From contig DXCM01000035.1 in assembly GCA_019116025.1 (NCBI GenBank), forward strand, positions 1 to 64,000: a stretch of 64,000 nt of DNA, in the 5' to 3' direction. The stretch comes from Candidatus Companilactobacillus pullicola. Lineage in GTDB: Bacteria; Bacillota; Bacilli; Lactobacillales; Lactobacillaceae. This document shows positions 1 to 9,530 of the stretch, in pieces (within the stretch, counting starts at the first letter, position 1; each line of letters starts with the position of its first letter). The position numbers and the translations under genes are program-made. Under the pieces are notes generated by a model that did no database searches, was not told where the DNA came from, and saw only the letters and a program-made list of their open reading frames with translations.

Positions 1-773
1 CCCCCTTGGTCGGAAACTGTACGGCTGTAGTCCAAGATAAGGAAATTGAAATGCAGCAGGGTGACTTACTTTTTGTCGGTAACCAGTCAGTTCATACGGT
101 CAAACCCATCGGCACTGACGATATCGTAATCGACATTGCTTTAAGGAACACGGCGTTTTCTTTAAATGAGTTGAACACACTTTTACATGACAATCGTCAA
201 ACTAGTATTTCAGGGATGTTATTTTCGTTGTTATCAGATAGAAATTACGGAAAGGGACAATATAGTTTCTTTAAAACCAATAACAATTCCAAAATAAGTC
301 GAAATGTTTGGGAAATCATTGATGAATATTACCATCCTGATAAGGAATCGGATAAAATCATTCGACTAGAAATCATGATCTTATTTTCACGACTTATTCG
401 AGAGTCATATAAGACCGTTGATGTTAAATGGAAGATGAATGATAAAAAAAGAGCTAATATCCTGTCGCTATTACTTTACATTGAGAGTAATTACGCCGAT
501 ATAACATTGGAAGAGATGGCTCAACATTTTGGATACAATGCCAATTACTTATCATCATTCTTAAAAAAATCGACAGGAATGACTTTTATCAAATTGGTTC
601 ATTTACAAAGAATCAACGCTGCTGCGGAATATTTGAACTACACTAATGCGCCAATTGATAAAATTTCCTTCAAAGTAGGATATGAGAATCCGTCATATTT
701 CTATAAAATTTTTAAAAAAGTTTTGGGTATCTCACCAGATCTTTATCGTCAAAAGGCCCATTCTAACACCTGA
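1..773 (+). CDS. AraC-family transcriptional regulator (5' partial)
   Basis: The frame is open through the left edge, so the start lies upstream; the TTG at position 6 is probably internal. The visible part begins inside a cupin-like sugar-sensing fold (GDLLFVGNQSVHTV), followed by a linker. It ends in about 100 residues with two helix-turn-helix units typical of AraC/XylS proteins (ITLEEMAQHFGYNANYLSSF, then IDKISFKVGYENPSYFYKIF). It is probably a sugar-responsive activator. It lies upstream of and codirectional with the MFS permease at 942, separated by a hairpin and a cre site, so it may control that permease or genes outside the window. The family call is secure; the effector is unknown. 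Confidence 0.88.
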   Translation, partial: PLVGNCTAVVQDKEIEMQQGDLLFVGNQSVHTVKPIGTDDIVIDIALRNTAFSLNELNTLLHDNRQTSISGMLFSLLSDRNYGKGQYSFFKTNNNSKISRNVWEIIDEYYHPDKESDKIIRLEIMILFSRLIRESYKTVDVKWKMNDKKRANILSLLLYIESNYADITLEEMAQHFGYNANYLSSFLKKSTGMTFIKLVHLQRINAAAEYLNYTNAPIDKISFKVGYENPSYFYKIFKKVLGISPDLYRQKAHSNT

Positions 774-815
774 TAGAATAGCATCCCGGTGATAAATAAA
801 AATGTGTATTCAAAA

Positions 816-846
816 AGCTAACCTGTGAAATGAACACAGATTAGCT
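816..846 (+). terminator. Hairpin after the first AraC gene
   Basis: Arms AGCTAA-C-CTGTG and CACAG-A-TTAGCT flank a 7-nt loop, giving 11 pairs and one mismatch. Only a weak T-run follows (CGTCTTTGG), so termination may be inefficient. Confidence 0.5.
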
Positions 847-898
847 CGTCTTTGGATATAGGTGAAAGTTATTTTCCAGAATATGATTAATTTGTAAA

Positions 899-912
899 TG
901 AAAGCGCAATCA
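899..912 (+). promoter_or_regulatory. cre site (CcpA operator) upstream of MFS permease
   Basis: TGAAAGCGCAATCA matches the TGNAANCGNWWWCA cre consensus at every position. It lies about 30 nt before the permease start, so it would give carbon catabolite repression. Confidence 0.75.
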
Positions 913-941
913 TAATTAATCATAATTTGGAGGTCAGTTTC

Positions 942-2135
942 ATGAATAAAAAGAAGATTCCATTAGTTCTTGGTATTTTAAGTATGAACTTGCTATTGAT
1001 GTCAACATCAGCCGTTACAGCTGCTATTGCCGCCATAGCAAAATCTTTCCCAAAGGAACCTATTTCTAAGGTTCAAATGATCGGATCAATTCCTCAACTA
1101 GGACAATTGATTGCTACAGTGCTATTCAGTTATTTAGCATTTAAGTTAACTAGAAAAAACTTAGGTGTTTTAGCCGTAGCCGTTGTCGGAGTGGCTGGTT
1201 TACTTCCTGTATTTTATGGTAGTAGTTTAAATCTAATTCTAGCATGTATGGTTCTTGTTGGATTTGGTACTGGTATTATTAGTAACGTTAGTCCTGTTTT
1301 ACTACAATCAAATTTCGATGGTGAAGATCGTGCCACAGCTATGGGTTGGTCAGTTGGTGCCAATAATATTGGTATGATGCTCTTTACAGCTCTAGGTGGT
1401 ATTCTTGGTGGAAGTGATTGGCATAATCTATTTTGGATCTATGCTTTCTCAATTGTTATTATTTTAATGGTATTTTTCCTAGTTCCACAAGATGTCAAAC
1501 TTTCTAAGACTGCTGAAGAAAAGAATCAAAAGGCTAGTCTTAAAACCGTTTTCGGTTCATTAAACAAGCATGTATATTTAATTTTAGGAATTACTTTTGT
1601 TTTGTCACTTTGCATGATGTTATTTATGACAAACCAATCTATCGTTCTTGCCGGTAAAGGTAAGGGTACAGCTTATGTTGCCTTAGTTACAGCCATCGGT
1701 AATATCGGTGGTATTGCTACAGCCGTTCTTATCAAATACATCCGTAAAATTACTAAGACCAATACTATTGCTTGGGGCTTCATTGCTTTCATGTTGTCAT
1801 TCGTTCTAGTATTATTCACAAATAATTTTGCCCTTCACATTTTAGGTAACATGTTCTCTGGTGTTGGTATCGTACTAGTAAATGCTACACTTCCATATGA
1901 ACTATCAATTCTTACAAATGAAAAGCAATTTACAGTTGCTATTGCTATGAATACATTCGTTTCCTCAGTTGCCGGTATGTTTGCTCCAATCATTATTTCA
2001 TTGGTTAACATTTCAGCAGGGGATGGATCATTCATTGCCGGAACTATCTTATCGGCATTAATGTTCTTACTATTATTTATCAGTAGATTTGGTAAGAAGA
2101 TTGAAAAAGTTGGTTCATTGCACGCTACTGTTTAA
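942..2135 (+). CDS. MFS permease, sugar or glycoside uptake (island paralogue 1)
   Basis: This is a polytopic protein of 397 residues with about 12 hydrophobic segments, the size of a major facilitator. The ATG at 942 is chosen because GGAGG at 929-933 sits in front of it; a TTG at 927 would place the ribosome site inside the gene. The N-terminus carries a KSFP motif after the first helix, which is shared with the permeases at 6717 and 15545, so the three are paralogues. The cre site just upstream and the surrounding glycosidase genes suggest transport of a sugar or small glycoside. It has no enzyme partner in its own unit. A terminator follows. Substrate unknown. Confidence 0.82.
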   Translation: MNKKKIPLVLGILSMNLLLMSTSAVTAAIAAIAKSFPKEPISKVQMIGSIPQLGQLIATVLFSYLAFKLTRKNLGVLAVAVVGVAGLLPVFYGSSLNLILACMVLVGFGTGIISNVSPVLLQSNFDGEDRATAMGWSVGANNIGMMLFTALGGILGGSDWHNLFWIYAFSIVIILMVFFLVPQDVKLSKTAEEKNQKASLKTVFGSLNKHVYLILGITFVLSLCMMLFMTNQSIVLAGKGKGTAYVALVTAIGNIGGIATAVLIKYIRKITKTNTIAWGFIAFMLSFVLVLFTNNFALHILGNMFSGVGIVLVNATLPYELSILTNEKQFTVAIAMNTFVSSVAGMFAPIIISLVNISAGDGSFIAGTILSALMFLLLFISRFGKKIEKVGSLHATV

Positions 2136-2160
2136 TTGAAGAATCTTATAACCCTATGAT

Positions 2161-2193
2161 AAAAGAGCTACAGTCAAAAACTGCAGCTCTTTT
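2161..2193. terminator. Bidirectional terminator
   Basis: AAAAGAGCTACAG and CTGCAGCTCTTTT form a hairpin with one mismatch, with A- and T-runs on both sides. It serves the convergent MFS and AraC genes. Confidence 0.8.
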
Positions 2194-3031
2194 ATTGTCT
2201 TTTACGATTCTGGCTAGGTAATTTGCCAAATCTTTTTTTAAATTCTTTATTAAACTGAGCATAATTAGCAAATCCAGTTTGTTCAGCAATTTCTAGAATA
2301 GGTAGATCTGTTGTTGAAATTAGGGAACTAGCATGATTTAATCGGACATTTGTTAAGTAAGTATAAAATGACATTCCGTAATGCTTCGAGACAAATCGAG
2401 ATAAGTATTCTGGGTTCAAATGTACTTCTTTAGCGAGCCTAGACAAAGTAATAGTTTCTGAATAATTGTCTTCTATGTAATTATTAATTTTGAAAATTCT
2501 ATCATAGTATTTTTGATTCAAATGTATTTTTTTCTCAGATACTTTTTCACTAAATTGCTTAAAAAGTATATTTAACAGATACATTACATCACCATATGAT
2601 TTCAAATACACAAAATTTTCCCCGCTTTCAGATTGTGCAAGCAGTGATTCTAAAATATGAATCACTGCTTTTTTGCACTTTGGAGAACCTTTAGAAAAGT
2701 AGAATTTATAATAATCTGCACTAGGAACCACTTGTTTAATCAAATCAAAAGAAATTTGTAAAACGATTCCTTTTAATACCCATCCTCTAAAACTAGTCGA
2801 GTGAACCGAATTAGAATTAAAAATATGAAATTCACCCGGATGCAAGATAGATCTGTTAGTGGAATCCAAAACTTTGAGGTCTCCTTGCGTAATATAAATT
2901 ATCTCAATTGCCTCATGCATGTGCGGGATTATTAAAGATTTTCCGCGATCATAACCTCTAAAAATTCTTATAGGAATATTACCATCAAAGGATATATTTT
3001 CTCTTATTTTAGAATGTGCTTCTAATTTCAT
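2192..3031 (-). CDS. AraC-family regulator, divergent from GH43-GH3 operon
   Basis: The 279-residue protein has an N-terminal cupin sensor (HMHEAIEIIYITQGDL, then LHPGEFHIFNSNSVHS) and a C-terminal double helix-turn-helix (ITLSRLAKEVHLNPEYLSRF, then ILEIAEQTGFANYAQFNKEF). The ATG at 3031 is preceded by GGAGG; a TTG 12 nt upstream would overlap that site. It is divergent from the GH43-GH3-MFS-GH78-like operon, with a cre site in between, so it is the likely local activator of that operon, responding to a pentose or a pentose-containing glycoside. The effector is inferred only from context. Confidence 0.88.
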   Translation of the reverse strand: MKLEAHSKIRENISFDGNIPIRIFRGYDRGKSLIIPHMHEAIEIIYITQGDLKVLDSTNRSILHPGEFHIFNSNSVHSTSFRGWVLKGIVLQISFDLIKQVVPSADYYKFYFSKGSPKCKKAVIHILESLLAQSESGENFVYLKSYGDVMYLLNILFKQFSEKVSEKKIHLNQKYYDRIFKINNYIEDNYSETITLSRLAKEVHLNPEYLSRFVSKHYGMSFYTYLTNVRLNHASSLISTTDLPILEIAEQTGFANYAQFNKEFKKRFGKLPSQNRKRQ

Positions 3032-3103
3032 TTGTTCCTCCAATAATACTAAATGTCAAAATATCTATATTTTTAAGCTAATATATCAGCTAACTAACAT
3101 CAT

Positions 3104-3117
3104 AGTATGCGCTTACA
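3104..3117 (-). promoter_or_regulatory. cre site between AraC gene and GH43 operon
   Basis: Read on the minus strand it is TGTAAGCGCATACT, one mismatch from the cre consensus. It lies about 45 nt before the GH43 start in the divergent promoter region. Confidence 0.65.
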
Positions 3118-3159
3118 ATTGTACTTGTTAACAGATATTAATTGCAAGGAGTGAATAGA

Positions 3160-4446
3160 TTGAATCCAATATTAAAGTCAAATAACTATATTCCTGATGT
3201 GGAAGCTAGAACTATGCCAGACGGAAAAGTTTATTTGTATGGTTCTAGAGACAATCCCGGTGATACAGAATTTTGTAGTACGCAATATCAGACTTTTTCT
3301 TCTCAAGACTTAATTCATTGGCAAGATGAAGGGACCATATTTAATAGTACTGATGAAATATATGGGGTAAATAATGGTCTAACTTTAGGAGCACCTGACT
3401 GCATCTATTATGAAGGAAAATACTATCTTTATTATTGCATGTATGGAAATCGTATGGGAGTCGCTGTCTCTGATACACCTGTAGGCCCCTTTAGAAACTT
3501 AGGAAATATTACTCCTGCCGACCGTCAGAGTATTGATCCCGCAATATTTGTGGATGATGACGGAACCTGCTACTACTTTTGGGGACAATTTCATCTTCAA
3601 GGTGGCAAGTTAGACAAAGATATGAAGACAGTTATTCCTGAAACAATCAATTCCAATATTTTGACTGAACATGAACAAGGCTTTCATGAAGGTGCATCTA
3701 TTCGCAAAATAAATGGTACTTACTATATCACATATACCGATATTTCACGTGGAAGAGCAAGTTGTTTGGCGTATGCCACTTCTAAGTCTCCGTTAGGTCC
3801 ATATAAAAAACGTGGAATTATTATTGATAATACTGGTTCCGATTCCGAAGATTGGAATAATCATGGATCAATAGAAATGTTTCAAAACAATCTTTACGTT
3901 TTTTATCATCGTTCTAGTCAAAACAGCATTTACAACCGTAGGGTATGCATAGAACCCTTATCCATGGATTCAGATGGTAATATCTCTGAAGTTCACATGA
4001 CATCAAATGGGGTGGAAGACCATTTTCCAGCAAATAGTCCCATAAATGTACGTCACTTATCCAAAATGAGACTTAAATTGCCGTTCAATAGTTTGATACA
4101 TCCAATGTCTTTAATGCCCAGAGATAATGAGGAAGTACTTTCATATACCAAAAATCAAGATTGGATTCAGTTTAATCGCGTTGATTTAGGAAAAAAATGT
4201 CAAAAGGTGGAAATAGATGCTGCTTCACCAAAACCAATGACTGTTGAATTTTGGATTGAGAATAACCATAAAATTGGTCAAATCACTGTAAACCCCACTG
4301 GTTCAACGTGGAATATTTATAAAAAATTTGCAGGTCAAATTGAGTCAACCTCAGGAATTCACACAATTTGGATTCGATTTGTTTCCAAAGATAATGCAGT
4401 AGGCCGACTCGGAGATCTCAAAGATTTCTGTTTTAAGGAGGAGTAA
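3160..4446 (+). CDS. GH43 glycosidase (beta-xylosidase / alpha-arabinofuranosidase type)
   Basis: The 428-residue protein has a GH43 five-bladed propeller, and the three acidic positions are visible. They are Asp13 (NYIPDVEART, general base), Asp126 (SIDPAIFVDDDG, pKa modulator) and Glu177 (FHEGASIRK, general acid). The last 110 residues or so resemble a CBM6-like beta-sandwich, a common GH43 accessory. The TTG at 3160 is chosen because AAGGAG lies 8 nt before it. No signal peptide is present, so the enzyme is cytoplasmic and probably trims xylosyl or arabinosyl units from imported glycosides. It is the first gene of an operon with GH3 (gap of 4 nt). Xylose versus arabinose specificity cannot be decided from sequence alone. 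Confidence 0.88.
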   Translation: MNPILKSNNYIPDVEARTMPDGKVYLYGSRDNPGDTEFCSTQYQTFSSQDLIHWQDEGTIFNSTDEIYGVNNGLTLGAPDCIYYEGKYYLYYCMYGNRMGVAVSDTPVGPFRNLGNITPADRQSIDPAIFVDDDGTCYYFWGQFHLQGGKLDKDMKTVIPETINSNILTEHEQGFHEGASIRKINGTYYITYTDISRGRASCLAYATSKSPLGPYKKRGIIIDNTGSDSEDWNNHGSIEMFQNNLYVFYHRSSQNSIYNRRVCIEPLSMDSDGNISEVHMTSNGVEDHFPANSPINVRHLSKMRLKLPFNSLIHPMSLMPRDNEEVLSYTKNQDWIQFNRVDLGKKCQKVEIDAASPKPMTVEFWIENNHKIGQITVNPTGSTWNIYKKFAGQIESTSGIHTIWIRFVSKDNAVGRLGDLKDFCFKEE

Positions 4447-4450
4447 AGAA

Positions 4451-6730
4451 ATGCTTAAGACACCTAGCATAGAGCAACAAGCTGACGAGATAATTGAATC
4501 ACTAGATATGTCTCAGAAAGCACAATTATTGTCTCAGGTGATTTGGGAAACGACATCCATTGATCACTTTGATAAAAGATTAAATAAATTTCTATTAGCG
4601 GACGGCCCTGCGGGGATTCGTCGATTAAAAGAATACTTCGACGATGATATTTATAACACTAAGCCTAGTACTTCTTATCCATCTCCTAGCACATATGCCA
4701 GTTCTTGGAATAAAGATTTAATCAATGAATTAGGTATTCACATTGGTAAAGAGGCTTTACAAGAAGATGTAGATACAATGTTGGCACCAGCAATTAACCT
4801 GAAACGAAGCCCATTGGGGGGACGTAATTTCGAATATTACTCAGAGGACCCACAATTAACAAGTGAATTAGCAACATCATTTATAAAGGGAATTCAGAGT
4901 CAGGGTATCGGAGCCTGTCTAAAACACTTTGCGTTAAACAATCAAGAAACTAGACGAATGAATATAGATGTTAGAGTTGATAAACAGACCTTACATGAAT
5001 TGTACTTAAGAGCCTTTGAAAAACCTGTCAGAGTGGGGAAGCCCAAAATGGTAATGACTTCTTACAATCAGATTAACGGTGAATACTGTGCAAGCAATCC
5101 CTTACTTTTAGATATTTTACGAAGAAAATGGGGTTTTGAAGGTGTAATCGTTACAGACTGTTTTGCAGCTCATGATCTAGGAAAAGGCATTGCTCATGGA
5201 CTTACACTTCAGATGCCTGGTGAACCAAAAGAAAAAATTGTGAAACAAATCAAGAAATTAATTTCCAGTAATCAATTAACCGAAGAACAACTTAATAATG
5301 CCGTTAAAAGAAATATTATCTTTGATTTAGATGCTCAGCAAAATCATTCTAGAAGATCAAAATATGATCGTGATAGCCATCATAACTTTGCTCGTCAAGT
5401 TGCAGAAGAGAGCATGGTTTTACTTCAGAACAATAACAACGTTCTTCCACTTAATGAAAAACAAAATATTTTAGTAGTCGGGGAGCTAGCTCAAAAGCCA
5501 AGATTTCAAGGTGGAGGTAGTTCGCACGTAAATCCTTATAAATTAGAAATTCCACTGCAAGAACTAAAAAAGTTGAATTCTAATATAACTTACAGTCAAG
5601 GATATAAGTTAAATGAAAAAACTGATGAATCCTTAATAAATCAAGTTAAGGAGCAAGCAGCATCAACAGATATTATTGTAGTATTTGCGGGATTACCAGA
5701 CTTAGTGGAATCAGAAGGGTACGACAGGAATAACCTTTCTTTACCAGATAATCAAAATGATTTGATTAAATCATTAAGTAGCATGGGCAAACCACTTGTT
5801 GTTGTATTAGCTAACGGTTCAGTAGTTGAAATGCCTTGGAGAAATAAAGTTGACGGGATTCTTGAAAGTTATTTAGGTGGTGAAGCAGGTGGAAGTGCCG
5901 TGGCAGATATTTTATTTGGCAAAATCAATCCATCAGGTCACTTAGCAGAAAGCTTTCCCGAAAAACTTCAAGATAATCCCACATATCTAAACTTCCCAGG
6001 AAATCAGCACGATGTCATTTACGGCGAAGGTAGATTTATTGGTTACAAGTATTATTGTGCTGTTAATAAGAAAGTTGCATTTCCATTTGGATATGGTTTG
6101 TCTTATACAAAATTTAATTTCCATCATTTAGTTACAAAAATTAATAAAGAAATCCAAACCGCGACAATTGAATTAACCAACACGGGTTCTAGGGCTGGAA
6201 AAGAGGTCGTTCAAGTTTATACAAAATTTTTGGACACTGTAGGAAGTCCTGAACCTCTACAATTAGCTGGATTCAAAAAAATTGAATTATTGCCCAACCA
6301 AACAAAGAAAGTAGAAATAAAATTAGATCCAAAAGTATTTGAAATATTTGATGTAACTACAGATCAATGGATTCAACAAAACGGTAAATATCAATTATTT
6401 GTTGGAGAATCCTGCCTAGATGATAGTTTGTCTACAACTATTGACATTAAAGCCTCAAGAACAAGGATTACCGCAAATCACAATTTGGGAGATATTCTAA
6501 GACAGAATCCAGATATCTATAGTGAATTAGAACATGTTTTCCAGAAACATCCTAAATCATTAGGCTTTCTTCAAATGATTAAAGACGATGATCCATTAAA
6601 GTCTCTCTCCATGAGTTCCCTGATGACTTTAAATACTCTTCGAAGAGCTGATCCTACTTTAGATGAAGATTCCATAGCATCAATATTAACTATTCTTAAT
6701 AGAGGAGATAACAAACATGCAAAAGATTAA
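4451..6730 (+). CDS. GH3 beta-glycosidase (beta-glucosidase / beta-xylosidase)
   Basis: The 759-residue protein shows the GH3 order: a TIM barrel with GGRNFEYYSEDP and KHFALNNQE, and the nucleophile Asp236 in VIVTDCF. Then come the alpha/beta sandwich and a fibronectin-III-like domain (about 560-650). Beyond the usual end there is a helical tail of about 85 residues (LGDILRQNPDIYSELEHVF onward); a similar tail ends the rhamnosidase at 19131. No signal peptide, so it acts inside the cell on beta-linked glucosides or xylosides. AAGGAGG precedes the ATG. The stop overlaps the next MFS gene by 14 nt, which implies coupled translation. Confidence 0.9.
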   Translation: MLKTPSIEQQADEIIESLDMSQKAQLLSQVIWETTSIDHFDKRLNKFLLADGPAGIRRLKEYFDDDIYNTKPSTSYPSPSTYASSWNKDLINELGIHIGKEALQEDVDTMLAPAINLKRSPLGGRNFEYYSEDPQLTSELATSFIKGIQSQGIGACLKHFALNNQETRRMNIDVRVDKQTLHELYLRAFEKPVRVGKPKMVMTSYNQINGEYCASNPLLLDILRRKWGFEGVIVTDCFAAHDLGKGIAHGLTLQMPGEPKEKIVKQIKKLISSNQLTEEQLNNAVKRNIIFDLDAQQNHSRRSKYDRDSHHNFARQVAEESMVLLQNNNNVLPLNEKQNILVVGELAQKPRFQGGGSSHVNPYKLEIPLQELKKLNSNITYSQGYKLNEKTDESLINQVKEQAASTDIIVVFAGLPDLVESEGYDRNNLSLPDNQNDLIKSLSSMGKPLVVVLANGSVVEMPWRNKVDGILESYLGGEAGGSAVADILFGKINPSGHLAESFPEKLQDNPTYLNFPGNQHDVIYGEGRFIGYKYYCAVNKKVAFPFGYGLSYTKFNFHHLVTKINKEIQTATIELTNTGSRAGKEVVQVYTKFLDTVGSPEPLQLAGFKKIELLPNQTKKVEIKLDPKVFEIFDVTTDQWIQQNGKYQLFVGESCLDDSLSTTIDIKASRTRITANHNLGDILRQNPDIYSELEHVFQKHPKSLGFLQMIKDDDPLKSLSMSSLMTLNTLRRADPTLDEDSIASILTILNRGDNKHAKD

Positions 6731-7913
6731 AAACAAACATAGTTTTTGGTTTAAAGCTTCAATTTTATCAATTGCTATTGATTCAACGGTTTCAGGCGTT
6801 GTTTCTGGTGCCATTCCTTTGATGGTTAAATCGTTTCCCAATGCACCTCAATCCATAGTTGAATCAATATCGTCATTACCTAGTTTAGCTATTATGTTAG
6901 CTGTCATGATCAGTCCATTTGTCACGACAAAAATCGGTTATAAAAAGACTGTCCTAATCGGGCTGTTTATCTCATTTCTTGCCGGTATAGCTCCAGCCTT
7001 TGTACCAAATATTTATTTAATTTTAGGATTTAGATTGATTTTCGGATTTGGAATTGGTTTATTGAATCCTTTATCATACAGTATTGTAGCGTTCTTTTAT
7101 GATGGCGATGAGCGTTCACAAATGTACGGACTAATAGGTACTGTTTCCAATTTAGCATCATGGATCCTAACCGGATTAGTCGGTGTCCTATTACAATATA
7201 GTTGGCATTATAGCTTTCTAACTTACTTCGTATTGCTAGCCATTATGGTTTTGGTTTACTTTGTTTTGCCTGAAATGGATATTAAGACTGAAAAGTCTAA
7301 TAATAGTAAAACCAATTTCTTACAGATGGATCATAGAGTATATTATTTAGCCGTTGTTATGTTCTTTTTATTCATGGTTTGGATGACGTTCAACCAAAAA
7401 TTTGGTCTCTTAGTTACTGGCAAAAAATTAGGTGACGCTTCACAAGCAACATATATTTTAAGTTTGACAGCTCCTATAGGAATGATTGTTGGCGTCTTCT
7501 TTGGATTATTACATAAATGGTTAAAGAACTTATTATTACCAATTGCCATGCTAATTCTAGCAGTCGCATTTATTGTAACTGGTTCCGCCAATAGTTTGGT
7601 AATGGCTGGTCTAGGTGTTGTTTTAGCAGCCATTTCATTTACATGTTGTTCTACATCTATCTTTTTAAGAGTTTCAGAAATTACTCCTAAAGAATTAAAC
7701 AATGCTGCCTCATCTGTAGAATTAATAGTTACTAATATTGGAATTTTTGTTGCCCCTTACTTTATGAGTATGATAGGTTCACTAGTAGGTAATGGAAGCT
7801 CAGATATGATGCTAAAAATTTGTTCAATCATTTTGATAGTCATGGCATTATGTATGTTCATAGGAAAATTCTTTTATCGGAGTCAAAGTAAAACAATTCA
7901 ACAGGAAGGTTAA
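6717..7913 (+). CDS. MFS permease (island paralogue 2)
   Basis: The 398-residue protein has about 12 hydrophobic segments. The N-terminal part (VSGAIPLMVKSFPNAPQS) repeats the KSFPN motif of the other two island permeases, so it belongs to the same paralogous group. It lies inside the GH43-GH3-permease-GH78-like operon, overlapping GH3 by 14 nt and ending 2 nt before the next gene. The likely role is proton-coupled uptake of the glycoside or oligosaccharide that the operon degrades. AGAGGAG is placed 8-10 nt before the ATG. The substrate is inferred from neighbours only. Confidence 0.82.
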   Translation: MQKIKNKHSFWFKASILSIAIDSTVSGVVSGAIPLMVKSFPNAPQSIVESISSLPSLAIMLAVMISPFVTTKIGYKKTVLIGLFISFLAGIAPAFVPNIYLILGFRLIFGFGIGLLNPLSYSIVAFFYDGDERSQMYGLIGTVSNLASWILTGLVGVLLQYSWHYSFLTYFVLLAIMVLVYFVLPEMDIKTEKSNNSKTNFLQMDHRVYYLAVVMFFLFMVWMTFNQKFGLLVTGKKLGDASQATYILSLTAPIGMIVGVFFGLLHKWLKNLLLPIAMLILAVAFIVTGSANSLVMAGLGVVLAAISFTCCSTSIFLRVSEITPKELNNAASSVELIVTNIGIFVAPYFMSMIGSLVGNGSSDMMLKICSIILIVMALCMFIGKFFYRSQSKTIQQEG

Positions 7914-7915
7914 AT

Positions 7916-9487
7916 ATGTCTTTTAAATTTCAAATAAATAAGGATGTCGAGTTTTCAAGAAATAAAAAATTCTTAAAAATTGCCGAAGAAAACAAACCAC
8001 ATTTATTTCATCAAGAACATTTAGCACAAAGATGTATCAAGATAAATAAAGAAAAGAATCAGTTACAAACTATTAATGAGGAACCGTCTATTTCCAATTT
8101 AGATTCTAAAATATTGGGCAAAGGCGACTATCTTATTTTAGATTTTGGTGATCACTTTGTAAGCCACTTTTCTATTAATATAAAAAGACATGGTTCATTA
8201 ATGGATGCACCATTAACCTTAAAACTTCAATTTGCAGAAGTACCCGATGAGTTGCTCCATGAATCTAGTAATTATAACGGTTGGTTATCAAGTTCATGGA
8301 TTGCGGAAGAAAGAGTCCATATAGATCAGTTACCAACTAAATTACGTCTTCCAAGAAGATATAGTTTTAGATATGTAAAAATAACAGTCCTTGATACTTC
8401 CCCTAAGTGGAAAATCAGTCTGGATTCACCATCGGTAACTTCTGAGAGTTCCGTCGATGAGAATAATATGCCTCAAATTAACACAGAAGACCCGGAATTA
8501 CAAAAAATTACGGAAATCAGTATCAAAACACTAGCTGAGTGTATGCAGGATGTTTTTGAAGATGGTCCGAAAAGAGATCAAAGATTGTGGTTGGGGGATT
8601 TACATCTTCAAGCATTGGTTAATTACACTACATTCAAAAACTATAGTCTCGTCAAACGGTGCTTATATTTATTTGCTGGAATGACTACCTCAAACGGAAA
8701 GTTAAGTGCAGATATTTTTACGAATAATCAACAAGTAAATGCTGATGATACCTTTTTATTTGATTACAGTTTATTCTTTGTCAGTTGTCTTAAGGATTAT
8801 TTGGAAAATTCTGATGATAAAAAAACTGTTATGGATTTATATAGCGTTGCTAAAAATCAAATTGACCTGGCTAGAAAGTATGTTTCTCATAATGGTAAAT
8901 TGAATTTGCCTCAGGATTGGCCTGCATTTATTGATTGGGGAGACGATTTAGATAAAAGTACTGCTGCACAGGCCGTCCTTATAAAAGTTTTAAGAGATTT
9001 TATAAATCTGAATAACCAATTAGGATTCAAGACGGATGATGATTATTTCGTGCTATTGGATTCTATGGTCAGTTATTCTATTCAGAATCTTTTCGATGAA
9101 AAAACAAAGATGTTCATTTCAAATGGTGAATTAAATATTTACAGTCAAATTTGGATGGCATTGGCAAACGTTCTCCCAAAAGATGAGAATATTAAATTGA
9201 TGAATAAAACCTACAAGAAGTTTTTTCCTGTCCAAAACGTAGCCACTCCATATATGTACCATTTTATTGTTGAAGCATTGCTTCAAAATGGTATGAAAAA
9301 AGAGGGGACAGCTTTAATTAAAGACTATTGGGGAAAGATGATATCTCTGGGCGCAGATACTTTCTGGGAAGCATTCAAACCTGATGATCTTAATTTCTCA
9401 CCTTATGGAAGTCCACTAGTAAACAGTTATTGCCATGCTTGGGCATGTACGCCCGTGTACCTTATTGAAAAATATAATTTACGTTAA
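7916..9487 (+). CDS. GH78-like (alpha-L-rhamnosidase-related) protein, short form
   Basis: The 523-residue protein matches the beta-sandwich plus (alpha/alpha)6 barrel part of alpha-L-rhamnosidases (RYSFRYVKITVLD, then VFEDGPKRDQRLWLGDLHLQ). It lacks the large N-terminal binding domains of the 757- and 931-residue members in this window. At the canonical D-C-P-x-R-D-E-R motif it reads D216-G-P-K-R-D-Q-R, so the usual general-acid Glu is Gln222. Either another acid (Glu215 or Asp221) does the job or the activity differs from rhamnosidase. It is the last gene of the operon, before a terminator. The family is fairly clear; the substrate is not. Confidence 0.72.
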   Translation: MSFKFQINKDVEFSRNKKFLKIAEENKPHLFHQEHLAQRCIKINKEKNQLQTINEEPSISNLDSKILGKGDYLILDFGDHFVSHFSINIKRHGSLMDAPLTLKLQFAEVPDELLHESSNYNGWLSSSWIAEERVHIDQLPTKLRLPRRYSFRYVKITVLDTSPKWKISLDSPSVTSESSVDENNMPQINTEDPELQKITEISIKTLAECMQDVFEDGPKRDQRLWLGDLHLQALVNYTTFKNYSLVKRCLYLFAGMTTSNGKLSADIFTNNQQVNADDTFLFDYSLFFVSCLKDYLENSDDKKTVMDLYSVAKNQIDLARKYVSHNGKLNLPQDWPAFIDWGDDLDKSTAAQAVLIKVLRDFINLNNQLGFKTDDDYFVLLDSMVSYSIQNLFDEKTKMFISNGELNIYSQIWMALANVLPKDENIKLMNKTYKKFFPVQNVATPYMYHFIVEALLQNGMKKEGTALIKDYWGKMISLGADTFWEAFKPDDLNFSPYGSPLVNSYCHAWACTPVYLIEKYNLR

Positions 9488-9496
9488 GGATAAAGG

Positions 9497-9530
9497 AATA
9501 GCACATTGCTTAATAAAGTAATGTGCTATT
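9497..9530. terminator. Bidirectional terminator
   Basis: AATAGCACATT and AATGTGCTATT form an 11-bp stem followed by TTCTTTATTTC. It lies between the convergent GH78-like and AraC genes and covers the AraC stop codon. Confidence 0.8.
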
